Assembly: GCF_005938645.2 (NCBI RefSeq)
Contig: NZ_CP042171.1
Span: 62,001 to 126,000 of the forward strand
Direction: 5' to 3'
Origin: Pedobacter sp. KBS0701
GTDB taxonomy: Bacteria; Bacteroidota; Bacteroidia; Sphingobacteriales; Sphingobacteriaceae
Length of the DNA: 64,000 bases
Positions 9,691 to 17,894 of this stretch are shown piece after piece (position 1 is the stretch's first letter; each line of letters starts with the position of its first letter). Below the pieces are notes generated by a model. The model worked only from the letters and a program-made list of their open reading frames with translations. It did no database searches and was not told where the DNA came from. Both the position numbers and the translations under genes were made by a program.

Positions 9691-10048
9691 TTGCCTTGAA
9701 AACTCAGTTTGAAAATTCAGGTAAAGTACTGTTACCAAATATAAAAAAATGGCGTGTAATGCGAGTTCCCGTCATTGGGGCAATTTTCAGGTCATTCGTT
9801 TGATAATTGCCATAATAAGTTTATGTATCAAAATTTTTGCTGTCAGGGAACTTTCAAGCGGTCAACATAAAAACAAGACCATTAGTCTTTATATCAATAT
9901 TTCATATTGTTTTATCTTTGGTTTTTACTTAATATTTAATGATGTCACGAATCAAGGCGTCATTGAAAATTGCCGAACAATTAGTATCTTTCCACAATAA
10001 TCCTGTTGGGTGTAAAGTTTAAAACCTTAACTATTCTTCAAAAAAAAA
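9691..10048 (+). other. Intergenic region upstream of the stressosome operon
   Basis: About 360 bp with no convincing gene. An 83-codon open frame (9749-10000) exists but starts with codons unlike its neighbours and has no family resemblance, so it is treated as chance. The right end carries the candidate promoter described separately. Confidence 0.45.
9963..9992 (+). promoter_or_regulatory. Candidate Bacteroidota promoter for the rsbR operon
   Basis: TTG at 9963-9965, a 19-bp spacer, then TATCTTTC at 9985-9992. This matches the Bacteroidota primary-sigma pattern TTG/TTTG, 19-21 bp, TAnnTTTG with one mismatch in the last base. Transcription would start near position 10000, giving a leader of about 50 nt before the rsbR-like start codon. 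This is pattern matching only. Confidence 0.4.
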
Positions 10049-10918
10049 ATGTCATCTAATACACTAAAATTGCTACAAAAACAAAAAAAAAACATCCTTG
10101 AGATCTGGATGAAAAATCAATTATCTGACGATGGTCTTCGTGAAGACCTGATCAGTAACGAAGATCTCAGGGAACAATCAGAAGAATTGGTTGCTGCTTT
10201 AGTTAATAATTTATCTGGAAACGATCTGGAAGACCTTGATGGTGACAGCTGGAATTCTGTGATAGAGATTCTGGGTGGCATTGCCATAACCAGGGCCCGT
10301 CAGGGCTTCTCTCCGCGTGAGACCGGTCGTTTTGTTCATAGTTTAAAAGAAGCTGTTCTTGAGGTTTTACAAACCCAGATCAAGGATCCAAAGCAGCTTT
10401 TTGACGAAAGCATGAAGATCATCAGGGTAATGGACAATTTGAGCATCGTGACTTTCGAAACCTTCATCAAAGGCCGTGAAGAGGTTATTCTGAGACAGAC
10501 AGATGAGATTGCTGAGATTTCAACTCCGGTAATCAGGGTTTGGGACGGTATCCTGGCTTTACCAATTATAGGCACGCTCGATAGTTCGCGGACCCAAATA
10601 GTAATGGAAAATTTATTACAGGAAATCGTAGAAACTGGTTCAAGCATTGCTATTTTGGATATTTCAGGTGTGCCGGCGGTAGATTCTTTGGTCGCCCAGC
10701 ACCTAATCAAAACCGTTAGCGCCACCCGTCTTATGGGAGCAGAATGCATAATCAGTGGTATACGCCCCGAAATTGCTCAAACAGTTGTACACCTGGGAAT
10801 AGACCTTTCCAATATTATCACAAAGGCGAGCTTGGCCAGTGCATTGGCTTATGCGTTCAAGGTTTTGCGATTAGAAGTGCGCAAAGCAAATCCAGTTAAT
10901 AAAATTAATAATATATAG
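10049..10918 (+). CDS. rsbR: RsbR-type stressosome co-antagonist (STAS domain)
   Basis: A 289-residue protein. The N-terminal half (about 1-150) is helical and reads like an RsbRD-type sensor domain (ILEIWMKNQL, then ITRARQGFSPRETGRF). The C-terminal half (about 165-285) is a STAS domain containing ILDISGVPAVDSLVAQHL; the Ser in AVDS sits at the equivalent of the kinase-targeted Thr/Ser of Bacillus RsbR. In the known stressosome, RsbR and RsbS form a large shell that holds the RsbT kinase until stress. The next gene (RsbS-like) starts 1 bp after the stop. The symbol is by family, not orthology. The input signal of the N-terminal domain is unknown. Confidence 0.9.
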   Translation: MSSNTLKLLQKQKKNILEIWMKNQLSDDGLREDLISNEDLREQSEELVAALVNNLSGNDLEDLDGDSWNSVIEILGGIAITRARQGFSPRETGRFVHSLKEAVLEVLQTQIKDPKQLFDESMKIIRVMDNLSIVTFETFIKGREEVILRQTDEIAEISTPVIRVWDGILALPIIGTLDSSRTQIVMENLLQEIVETGSSIAILDISGVPAVDSLVAQHLIKTVSATRLMGAECIISGIRPEIAQTVVHLGIDLSNIITKASLASALAYAFKVLRLEVRKANPVNKINNI

Positions 10919-10919
10919 A

Positions 10920-11327
10920 ATGGATAAAATTCCTATTCTCCGGATGGGAAGTTTTCTTCTCGTAACCATTCAGGTAGATTTGTATGACCGTCTGGCGCTG
11001 GATCTTGAAGCAGATTTGGTTCAGATGGTTAACAAGACCAGTTCGAGAGGAGTACTGATTGATATATCGGCAGTATCCATTGTCGATTCATTTATGGGAC
11101 GCATTATTGGTAATATTGCCAGTATGTCTAAAATATTGGATGCAGAAACTGTTGTGGTAGGCATGCAGCCGGCAGTAGCCATAACCCTCATAGAGCTTGG
11201 GCTACCGCTTAAGGGCGTACATACTGCACTCGATGTCGAGAAAGGTATGAATTTATTAAAGTCTATGATTGGTTCCGATGTCGGAGACGAAGAAGAAACC
11301 GATGATGATGATAACTTCGCTCAGTAA
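10920..11327 (+). CDS. rsbS: RsbS-type STAS antagonist
   Basis: A 135-residue single STAS-domain protein. LIDISAVSIVDSFMGRII carries the Ser at the equivalent of the RsbT phosphorylation site (the S in VDSF), and VVVGMQPAVAITLIELGL is the usual RsbS helix-strand. The last 20 residues are a strongly acidic tail (DVGDEEETDDDD), which is longer than in the Bacillus protein. It starts 1 bp after rsbR and its end overlaps the beginning of the rsbT-like gene. The expected role is to hold RsbT in the stressosome until phosphorylated. Confidence 0.92.
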   Translation: MDKIPILRMGSFLLVTIQVDLYDRLALDLEADLVQMVNKTSSRGVLIDISAVSIVDSFMGRIIGNIASMSKILDAETVVVGMQPAVAITLIELGLPLKGVHTALDVEKGMNLLKSMIGSDVGDEEETDDDDNFAQ

Positions 11328-11721
11328 AGATAATATTCAGGTTCAAAAGGAACAGGATGTGGTTTTATTAAGAAACCGCATCCGCGAGGTCGCAGTTAAA
11401 ATTAAAATGGGTTTAGTGAATCAGACTAAGCTTATTACTGCTGCAAGTGAACTTCTGCGCAACATGTTGCGATACGGTGGTGGAGGCGAATGTCTTGTCG
11501 AAATTGTGACGCGTGGCCGGGACACAGGGGTAAGACTGACCTTTTCAGATAGGGGGCCTGGCATACCCGACATTAGCGCGGCCATGAGGGATGGTTTTTC
11601 AACAGGAAAAAGCCTTGGACTTGGATTGCCGGGTGCAAAAAGGCTCAGCAACGAATTTGATTTAAAAAGCAAGCCCGGAGAAGGCACAGTAGTGATGATT
11701 ATTAAATGGGCAAATGGTTGA
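11308..11721 (+). CDS. rsbT: RsbT-type serine/threonine kinase (GHKL fold)
   Basis: A protein of about 137 residues with the complete GHKL ATP-binding set: LITAASELLRNMLRYGGGG (N box), FSDRGPGIPD (G1), and SLGLGLPGAKRLSNEFD (G2), then GTVVMII. The match covers the whole RsbT/SpoIIAB-like kinase. I chose the ATG at 11308 because homologous sequence begins near ITSLSKDN; ATGs at 11302 and 11305 and a more upstream one at 11278 are also in frame, so the start is uncertain by several codons. It overlaps the end of rsbS and the next gene starts inside its last codons, indicating translational coupling. It should phosphorylate RsbR and RsbS and then act on the downstream phosphatase or kinase. Confidence 0.9.
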   Translation: MITSLSKDNIQVQKEQDVVLLRNRIREVAVKIKMGLVNQTKLITAASELLRNMLRYGGGGECLVEIVTRGRDTGVRLTFSDRGPGIPDISAAMRDGFSTGKSLGLGLPGAKRLSNEFDLKSKPGEGTVVMIIKWANG

Positions 11722-12721
11722 TGCAACACACATAAGCCTTCAGGCGGGCGATAGAAGTTACTTTTCACTTATAAAAAAAGAAATTCACCAACGACTGGTT
11801 AAAGTTGGTATGGATAATGTAAGGATTGCAGAGGTTGATATTGTTGCCGCAGAAATGACCAGCAATCTTTTTAAGTATGCTGACGGCGGAGAAATTCTGT
11901 TCGGAGTTTTCAACGAAAATGGAACGCCTTATGTAGAGCTCATCTGTATAGATAAGGGACCTGGAATGAAAAACCCTGCCAGGATGATTCAGGATGGAAT
12001 GTCCACCAGCAATACTCTTGGCGCAGGTTTGGGCAGTATTAAGCGTTTATCTGATACCTTCGATATATATTCCATCCCGGAATGGGGCACCATCCTTCTA
12101 AGTAGAATCTATGTGGGGAAAAAGCCTGTGGCTAAAAAAGGAATGATAATCAGACCTCTGGTTCTGAGTAAACCAGGAGAACTGGTAAGCGGGGACGGTT
12201 TTTCATACCGCATATCAGGAAAAACCTTCAAGCTATTTTTAGGAGACGGTTTGGGTCATGGTCCGGATGCAAACTTTGCCGTGAATGAAGCAGCTAAGGC
12301 GTTCAAGGTTTTTCCAGATGCCAGCCCTGTTGAAACACTCCGGTTTATGCACACATCAATAAGAAAAACACGCGGCCTTGTAGCTAATGTAACTACCTTT
12401 AATAGTGAGAGGGGAGAATGGTCATCAGCTGGAATTGGTAATATTGCTGCTAAATGGATCGGACCGGTTAATTCAAAAAACCACATGTCTTATAATGGAA
12501 TAGTCGGACACAATATTCCCACAACTATGAATGACCAGGTTTTCAATTTTTCCGATTTTAATCAGCTCGTTTTGTGTTCTGATGGTATCAAGACCAGATG
12601 GGAGACAGGGAAGTACCCCGGCATCCTCAAGCACGACCCTTCCATCCTGGCATCGGCATTATATAAAGATCATGCAAGACAAACGGATGATATGTCCGTA
12701 GTTGTCATCAAAATCGTTTAA
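11714..12721 (+). CDS. GHKL ATPase fused to SpoIIE/PP2C-type phosphatase (RsbX/RsbU-like role)
   Basis: A 335-residue two-domain protein. Residues about 5-135 form a second RsbT-like GHKL ATPase (AAEMTSNLFKYADGGEI, DKGPGMKNPARM, TLGAGLGSIKRLSDTFD). Residues about 150-335 form a SpoIIE-type PP2C phosphatase, with GDGLGHGPDANFAV as the metal-binding region, LVLCSDGIKTRW and the closing HARQTDDMSVVVIKI. The start overlaps the end of rsbT by 8 bp. In known stressosomes a PP2C enzyme (RsbX) resets RsbR/RsbS phosphorylation; in this case the fused ATPase may bind the same partners. The fusion arrangement is what I read; the resetting role is inference from context. Confidence 0.88.
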   Translation: MVDATHISLQAGDRSYFSLIKKEIHQRLVKVGMDNVRIAEVDIVAAEMTSNLFKYADGGEILFGVFNENGTPYVELICIDKGPGMKNPARMIQDGMSTSNTLGAGLGSIKRLSDTFDIYSIPEWGTILLSRIYVGKKPVAKKGMIIRPLVLSKPGELVSGDGFSYRISGKTFKLFLGDGLGHGPDANFAVNEAAKAFKVFPDASPVETLRFMHTSIRKTRGLVANVTTFNSERGEWSSAGIGNIAAKWIGPVNSKNHMSYNGIVGHNIPTTMNDQVFNFSDFNQLVLCSDGIKTRWETGKYPGILKHDPSILASALYKDHARQTDDMSVVVIKIV

Positions 12722-12722
12722 G

Positions 12723-13931
12723 ATGAGAGAAATTATCGGTATCACGCTTGAAAATGAGATGGATCTGATTTTGGCACATAAGCGGTCCATGCAGATTGGT
12801 GAGCAGCTCGGACTGACCGTTGCCACGAGAACAACACTTGCCACAGCGGTCTCTGAGGTGGCAAGAACAGTTATCGATTTTACAAACGAGGGCAGATTAA
12901 GTTTATGTATATCTGGAAAGTTCCCCCGTTTTTCAATAAATGCAGGCATTACATTTGACTCTGACCATGTTTTTAAAGAAACGGATGAAGGCTTTTTTTA
13001 TGCCAAAAAGCTGATGCCTGATTTCAACTTTGAGGTAACCGGGCAGGAATACTCGATAACCATGGCACTCAGCCTGCCGCGCTCCGCAAAGGTCGACGAA
13101 GCTAAAATATCAATCCTCCGGGATTATTTTATCAATGCTGTTCCGCTAAATGCATACGAGGAAATCAAAAACAAGAATAGCAAGCTTAGTCAATTAACCC
13201 AGGCGCAGGAACAGGAGATCAAATTGGGGCGTGAACTTGATGAGAAAAAAAACGAATTCATTTCCGTTGCAAGTCATGAACTTAAAACACCAATAACGGT
13301 AATTAAAGCCTATACCCAGATGTTGAGGCTTTTAAAGGGGCAATATTCAGACAAAGTAGGTGAGGTGGTTGAGAAACTGGAAATTCAAACCGGCAAGCTG
13401 GTCCGGTTGACCTACCAGTTAATGGATGTTTCTAAGATTGAAAACGGCAGTCTTCAATACGACCTGATAAAGATAGAGCTTAACTCATTTCTTGAAGAGA
13501 CCGTAACCATGCTGACCAATGTTCACGCTAATAACAAGATCAATCTTCAGCTTGGCGATGGGTGTTCTGTCATGGCAGATCCATTGCGGCTCGAGCAGGT
13601 ATTAAGCAATTTAATAGGCAATGCCGCAAAATATTCAGATAAGAATTCAGCTATCGGTGTTGCCACGTTCTTATCAGAAGAAGGTGGTAGCATCACGATC
13701 CAGATCTCAGATCATGGGATGGGGATGTCGAAAGACAGTATAGCAAGGATATTTGAAAAATTCTACCGGGTTGAAGACATCGTTTCCTCACATCCGGGAT
13801 TGGGGATGGGTTTGTATATTTCCTCTAAAATAGTAGCAGATCACGGCGGCAAAATCTGGGTGCAAAGCGAAATAGGAAACGGGTCAATATTTTACTTCAC
13901 ACTACCTCTCGCAGTTCCATTCAAACAATAA
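12723..13931 (+). CDS. Hybrid sensor histidine kinase with RsbT-like N-terminal domain
   Basis: A 402-residue protein starting at the ATG right after the phosphatase stop codon (1-bp gap). Residues about 1-130 resemble an RsbT-type ATPase fold in length and in ATAVSEVARTVIDFTNEG, but the glycine-rich ATP motifs are not recognisable, so this part may be a degenerate docking domain. No membrane helix is present, so it is a cytoplasmic kinase. A HisKA domain follows with FISVASHELKTPITVIKAY (phospho-acceptor His near residue 185), then HATPase_c with LSNLIGNAAKYS, SDHGMGMSKD and GLGMGLYISS. It is the apparent output of the stressosome module. The response regulator at 14071 is the likely partner. 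Confidence 0.9.
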   Translation: MREIIGITLENEMDLILAHKRSMQIGEQLGLTVATRTTLATAVSEVARTVIDFTNEGRLSLCISGKFPRFSINAGITFDSDHVFKETDEGFFYAKKLMPDFNFEVTGQEYSITMALSLPRSAKVDEAKISILRDYFINAVPLNAYEEIKNKNSKLSQLTQAQEQEIKLGRELDEKKNEFISVASHELKTPITVIKAYTQMLRLLKGQYSDKVGEVVEKLEIQTGKLVRLTYQLMDVSKIENGSLQYDLIKIELNSFLEETVTMLTNVHANNKINLQLGDGCSVMADPLRLEQVLSNLIGNAAKYSDKNSAIGVATFLSEEGGSITIQISDHGMGMSKDSIARIFEKFYRVEDIVSSHPGLGMGLYISSKIVADHGGKIWVQSEIGNGSIFYFTLPLAVPFKQ

Positions 13932-14070
13932 CCTTGATCATAAAAACGGAACCGGTTCAATGTAAGGTTAAGATTCAATTAACTCTTGTCATGCAAAATA
14001 ACTAGCTATTTGAGGAATCAAAAACTTAATCGCAAATTTAAGGTTATCTAAATAACCATAAACATAACCA

Positions 14071-14442
14071 ATGCCCAAACATATTTATTTACTGGAAGAC
14101 AATGATGACATTAGAGAAATCGTTGAACTGTTATTAGAAGGAAAAGTTTTGAAAGTTTCCTCTTTCGCAGATATCGCTTCTTTAAATAAAGCCCTGGAAC
14201 AACATGTTCCAGACGCCTTTTTATTAGATGTAATGCTACCCGATGGTAATGGTATCGACGTATGTTGCAAACTAAAGGCAGATAAATCTACAGGAGATAT
14301 TCCTATTGTAATGATGTCCGCAAATTACAATGCTTCGCAAATGTCAGCACTATGTTCGGCAGATGATTTTATAAGCAAGCCCTTCGATATTACTGATTTT
14401 ACACGGAGGGTCGCAATTCAGCTAGGGCTGGACGAACTGTAG
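14071..14442 (+). CDS. Receiver-only response regulator (CheY-like)
   Basis: A 123-residue single receiver domain. The acidic pocket is EDNDD near the N-terminus (LLEDNDDIREI), the phospho-acceptor Asp is in DAFLLDVMLPDGNG (about residue 53), the conserved Thr/Ser is in VMMSANYN, and the Lys is in DFISKPFDITDF. There is no output domain, so signalling must go through a protein partner or a phosphorelay. It lies 140 bp behind the hybrid kinase and is its likely substrate, completing the stressosome output. Confidence 0.92.
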   Translation: MPKHIYLLEDNDDIREIVELLLEGKVLKVSSFADIASLNKALEQHVPDAFLLDVMLPDGNGIDVCCKLKADKSTGDIPIVMMSANYNASQMSALCSADDFISKPFDITDFTRRVAIQLGLDEL

Positions 14443-14611
14443 AACACAATTTTGTAGATGACAATTTGGGCTAATCGTTCTCATAAATCAGCGACCTAAT
14501 TTTAATCTGTTAAATAGTCTTAAAGTCGAATGCGGAGATTAATGTTCTTTATATCCGCAACTTTTGCAGCGAATAGCTTTGGCAATGCTGAAAATATAGC
14601 TATGTATACCT

Positions 14612-15079
14612 ATCGCACATTTATGGTTCGTTAACCTTCATCCGTTCGATGATGGAACCGTGGTATTGCACGCGCCATTGCAGATATGCAATTAACCCGG
14701 GCAGACCAGACCGCACAATCTACAGTATGTCTGCGCAAATACCGTTAGTACGCAGCCGCTATTACGACATATTAGCCCAAATCCAACAAGGAATGTTGGA
14801 TATAACCGAATGGCTGAATTGGTTCCTCAGATGTTATGAACACGCATTATCCAATACCGCCCGGACGCCGGGAAAAGTTTTGAGTGAAGCGAAGTTTGGG
14901 GAAAATCCTCAGCTTCTATTCGATGGCAAGCTGACCTCTTCTAAATGGGCGAAGATTGCAAATGCTCTCAGGACACCGCAATACGGGATATACAAAATCT
15001 TATTGAGCGGGGATTAATGATGAAAGAAGATGGTGGTGGGCGCAGCACCAGTTACATTTTAGTCTGGTATATTGGATGA
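14612..15079 (+). pseudogene. Fic family protein, degraded (multiple frameshifts and a deletion)
   Basis: Pieces of a Fic AMP-transferase-type protein are spread over three frames. At 14612 the frame reads IAHLWFVNLHPFDDG, the front of the Fic active-site motif. A 1-base shift near 14655 moves it to a frame reading GIARAIADMQLTRADQ. A second shift near 14718 moves it to IYSMSAQ, RYYDILAQIQQGMLDITEWLNWFL. A deletion near 14900-14920 joins this to LLFDGKLTSSKWAKI. A third shift near 14960 gives KCSQDTAIRDIQNLIERGL and GGGRSTSYILVW, ending with TGA at 15077-15079. The parts are in the order and spacing of a Fic C-terminal half with its winged-helix tail. The 5' half is missing. Confidence 0.75.
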
Positions 15080-15135
15080 CATTTAGCATTCGTATTAGTG
15101 CCGCTAAATGTAAAATTAAATGCAGTGTTTTAAAA

Positions 15136-15166
15136 CAAAAAAACATCCGTCTTTTGGACGGATGTT
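15136..15166 (-). terminator. Rho-independent terminator of the cold-shock gene
   Basis: A perfect 10-bp stem (15142-15151 with 15157-15166, AACATCCGTC and its complement) with a 5-base loop. On the minus strand the stem is followed by a T-rich run (the A-tract at 15129-15141 on the plus strand). It lies about 27 bp after the stop of the cold-shock gene. Confidence 0.85.
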
Positions 15167-15192
15167 CTTAACAATGTATGAAGGTTATTATC

Positions 15193-15384
15193 TTATCCTA
15201 TCTTAACGTTGATTGCGTTCAGGCCTTTTCTGCCCTCTTCTACATCATAGCTTACTGTATCATTCTCGCGAATGTTATCTATTAAGCCTGATACATGTAC
15301 AAAAAGCTCTGCATCGCCATTAGCTGGCACGATAAATCCAAAACCTTTTGTCTCATTGAAAAATTTTACTGTTCCTTGTTGCAT
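15193..15384 (-). CDS. Cold-shock domain protein (CspA-like)
   Basis: A 63-residue single cold-shock domain. Both RNA-binding motifs are present: KGFGFI (RNP1) and LFVHVSG (RNP2, family form V/I-F-V-H-x-S). The start MQQGTVKFFNETKG and the closing GLNAINVKIG cover the full five-strand barrel. It binds single-stranded RNA or DNA and acts as an RNA chaperone. The gene is a complete single unit, with its own promoter upstream and a terminator 27 bp downstream. Confidence 0.96.
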   Translation of the reverse strand: MQQGTVKFFNETKGFGFIVPANGDAELFVHVSGLIDNIRENDTVSYDVEEGRKGLNAINVKIG

Positions 15385-15406
15385 TATATTTTATTTTAAT
15401 TATTTT

Positions 15407-15436
15407 CAAATATAAATAAATTTATTGAAAATCAAA
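15407..15436 (-). promoter_or_regulatory. Bacteroidota-type promoter of the cold-shock gene
   Basis: On the minus strand, TTTG (plus positions 15433-15436), an 18-bp spacer, then TATATTTG (15407-15414), an exact match to TAnnTTTG. The predicted start of transcription is near 15400, leaving a very short leader of about 15 nt before the ATG at 15384. A leader this short argues against the long thermosensing 5' UTR of the E. coli cspA gene. Confidence 0.6.
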
Positions 15437-15905
15437 ACGTTATGTTTTAAGGCTCGGGTATTGGGTATTGGCCAACCCCTCCAATCTATATTATCTATGA
15501 TAGGGATGGATATCTTTATCCACCATTTTCCGTCAAGTGATATTCACCTGGTAAGCTAGGATATACTGCATGCGACCAATAAAATTTGTTGGGTAGCTGC
15601 CTTGACACTTTTGCGGTTACGATAACGTTATCCATCCTTTAAAGCAAATTGCAGGTGTCTCTGTTAACACCTTAAATAACAAAGGGGTTTAAATAGTTTG
15701 CAGTACCATAAAATGAACCTCCTTCATATTAACTTAAATTTTCACGATACTCGCCCGCAAGAATAAGAATACTTCAGGATCATACCTGATGTAGGTAATA
15801 AACTTAAAATCTATTGCTGATAATATTGGTATCTAAAATAATTTTTAGGGTAAAAAAGCCTGGGATGAGTCAATTTACCGATGCTATTCATAAGTAATCT
15901 GCTGA
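15437..15905. other. Non-coding region
   Basis: About 470 bp without a recognisable gene on either strand. It contains a perfect 12-bp palindrome GATAACGTTATC near 15620 but no T-tract hairpin and no family-like translation. It may hold decayed coding DNA, as the neighbouring Fic remnant does, but nothing could be identified. Confidence 0.4.
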
Positions 15906-16823
15906 TCACAATTGCTGTTGTTCCGCATCGATTAAACTGCGTATCTTCTCGTCTTTAAAGTTCTTTAATAATATTTTAATCAGTCTATTGGTTGGACTCG
16001 ACGGGTATTTGTGCATAAATCTGTTGAATTCTTCTATATTCGCGGCGTTTATGAACGCTTTTTCAGAACTTTGATATTCTATTGTTGACGTATTATCCAA
16101 ACCGAACAGATAATCGCATTGATAAGATTGATATTGCTCCCTTATTTTATTCCTGAGTTTAGATGCCGGATATTTTGCCAATAGTTTTTCCCAAACAATT
16201 ACCCTTTCCCCAATTTTTTCAAAAGATAGAAGTAAGGATGCGTCTGCACTATAAGAAACTTTATCTTCCTCACATTTGATGGCTATATATTCTTTATAAT
16301 CATCCGAAACATAGTTTTCGAAAATGTTATGGTAAAAATCATTTTTAGTTTTTATTTCAACTATGCCTTCTCCAATTTCATCGTAATCCAGATCATATTT
16401 TTTCAAAAGCACTCCTAATTTTTTTACCCTGCTTTGGGTTTGGGCATCCTCCTCATAAAATTTTTCGAGTAACTGGCTTTCAGATCCCATAATTTTTCCA
16501 ACCAGCATCTCATTTGCGCTTAAATAAGCGTCATAAATTTCATTAGCTTCGGTTTTTGAGGCGACTAAAAGCTTTTCTTTAACTTTTTTCCGATCGCTGC
16601 CAACCAATGACAGCAGCTGTTCCGTGTTCATCTTATGATTTAATGAAGTGGTCGTTACAGGACCATCTAATTCGCTGGTATCGGGATTTTCAGGAGCAAT
16701 TTTTTTACTGCCTGTTTTCAATTTAGTATTACCTGCTGTCCGGGTATTATCCCGGCAGGAGACCGTGATGAGGGCAATGAACAGACAACAATAAAATGCA
16801 GGTTTCATGGGAACGATCTTCAA
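15906..16823 (-). CDS. Lipoprotein of unknown function
   Basis: A 305-residue protein with a lipoprotein signal: basic start, hydrophobic FYCCLFIALITVSC, with Cys at about residue 23 followed by RDN. The mature part is highly charged and helical, with MNTEQLLSLVGSDRKKVKEKLL and many Lys/Glu residues. Residues about 190-300 have SLLLSFEKIGERVIVWEKLLAKYPASKL and FNRFMHKYPSS, spaced like tetratricopeptide-type helix pairs. It should be anchored to a membrane, facing the periplasm or surface. It stands alone, divergent from the ECF sigma gene. Confidence 0.72.
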   Translation of the reverse strand: MKIVPMKPAFYCCLFIALITVSCRDNTRTAGNTKLKTGSKKIAPENPDTSELDGPVTTTSLNHKMNTEQLLSLVGSDRKKVKEKLLVASKTEANEIYDAYLSANEMLVGKIMGSESQLLEKFYEEDAQTQSRVKKLGVLLKKYDLDYDEIGEGIVEIKTKNDFYHNIFENYVSDDYKEYIAIKCEEDKVSYSADASLLLSFEKIGERVIVWEKLLAKYPASKLRNKIREQYQSYQCDYLFGLDNTSTIEYQSSEKAFINAANIEEFNRFMHKYPSSPTNRLIKILLKNFKDEKIRSLIDAEQQQL

Positions 16824-17231
16824 ATTTATAACGTAAGTTTAGCTAAAATACAGAACTAAGTGGTAAAATAGGTTATTGAATTTAATATTGGATAACCATT
16901 GACTCCTTTATAAAAGTAAATTAAAAGAATCAATTCTTTAAAATTTGAGGGAAGTAATCAAAAAAGATCTTTTATTACCTCCTGAAGGGTACCATGTTTT
17001 CTTGCCATTCATTAACTTAAGCATTTTTTTAGATTTTTGTTCTTAAAAAGTCTGAAATTAGTTGAACGCAGGTATTTAAAAAAAGCTTTCCTATTAATGC
17101 GATTAAGTATTTCGCTTTACATTGCCTTCTTTGGGCTTTCTTTTAGAAAATAATCTCAATATCTTAGTTGCTCCCTGTGTATATTGTTGACATTACATGA
17201 AATTTTATACCTTAGAAAATAAATTCATGTC
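16824..17231. other. Divergent intergenic region before the ECF sigma gene
   Basis: About 410 bp of AT-rich DNA between divergent genes. It must contain the promoters for the lipoprotein (minus) and the sigma factor (plus). Only the plus-strand promoter near 17187-17215 could be proposed; no gene, repeat or RNA was recognised. Confidence 0.4.
17187..17215 (+). promoter_or_regulatory. Candidate promoter of the ECF sigma gene
   Basis: TTG at 17187-17189, an 18-bp spacer, then TACCTTAG at 17208-17215, one mismatch from TAnnTTTG. It places the start of transcription about 10 bp before the sigma start codon region, giving a short leader. Confidence 0.35.
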
Positions 17232-17816
17232 ATGATTCCCTATTCTAAATTTCCGGATGAAAAACTGGCTTCCCTTTTAAAGGAGGGAGATAAGCAGGCT
17301 TTTGCTGAAATTTACCATCGCTACTGGAAGCTAATCTATGCACATGTGTATAAAATGCTTAGGGATGAAGAAGACTCCAAAGATGTTGTGCAGGAGGTTT
17401 TTGGGAATTTGTGGATTAAGGCAGAATCTATTAAACACAATACCAATATATCTGGCCTGCTATATACTTCGGCCAGGAACCGGGTATTTGATCTGATCGA
17501 AAAAAATAAAGTGAGAAGTGATTATATTGGAGAGATTGCAAGCTTTATGTCGGATCCTGTAAACCATCAGGTTGATGCGATTGATGAAAAGCGGATATTG
17601 GAAATACTGGAAAGGGAAATTCAGAAACTGCCTCCAAAAATGCGTGAAATCTTCGAGCTGAGTAGAAAAGAGAATCTTTCACATAAAGAAATTGCTTCGA
17701 AATTGAATATTTCAGAACAAACTGTTAAAAAACAGGTTCAAAATGCCTTAAAAGCTATCAAGCCAAAACTCAATGATATAGGAATTGGAATAGGGATTTT
17801 ACTGCTTTTACGCTAA
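17232..17816 (+). CDS. ECF RNA polymerase sigma factor (FecI-like)
   Basis: A 194-residue two-domain sigma factor. Region 2 is at about residues 20-90, with EIYHRYWKLIYAHVYKML and DSKDVVQEVFGNLW (core-binding and -10 recognition). Region 4 is at about 130-185, with LPPKMREIFELSRKENLSHKEIA and LNISEQTVKKQVQNALK as the helix-turn-helix. It ends with a short hydrophobic tail (IGIGILLLLR). Together with the FecR-like protein 79 bp downstream and the STN domain of the following SusC, it forms a trans-envelope signalling set: ligand on the receptor, FecR, then this sigma factor, which would turn on the operon. Confidence 0.95.
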   Translation: MIPYSKFPDEKLASLLKEGDKQAFAEIYHRYWKLIYAHVYKMLRDEEDSKDVVQEVFGNLWIKAESIKHNTNISGLLYTSARNRVFDLIEKNKVRSDYIGEIASFMSDPVNHQVDAIDEKRILEILEREIQKLPPKMREIFELSRKENLSHKEIASKLNISEQTVKKQVQNALKAIKPKLNDIGIGIGILLLLR

Positions 17817-17894
17817 TTTTTAAATTATTTCAAAATTCTTCTACCCCCAACTTTGCGTTCACCCGTTTACCTGTAACTTAACCCTCAAAAAGAT

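Noticed and set aside
9749..10000. 83-codon open frame between the serine hydrolase and rsbR
   Set aside because: The residue text has no family-like pattern, and the frame covers the candidate promoter of the rsbR operon.
14199..14217. Palindrome-like sequence in the response regulator gene
   Set aside because: It is imperfect and inside the coding sequence; no regulatory meaning can be supported.
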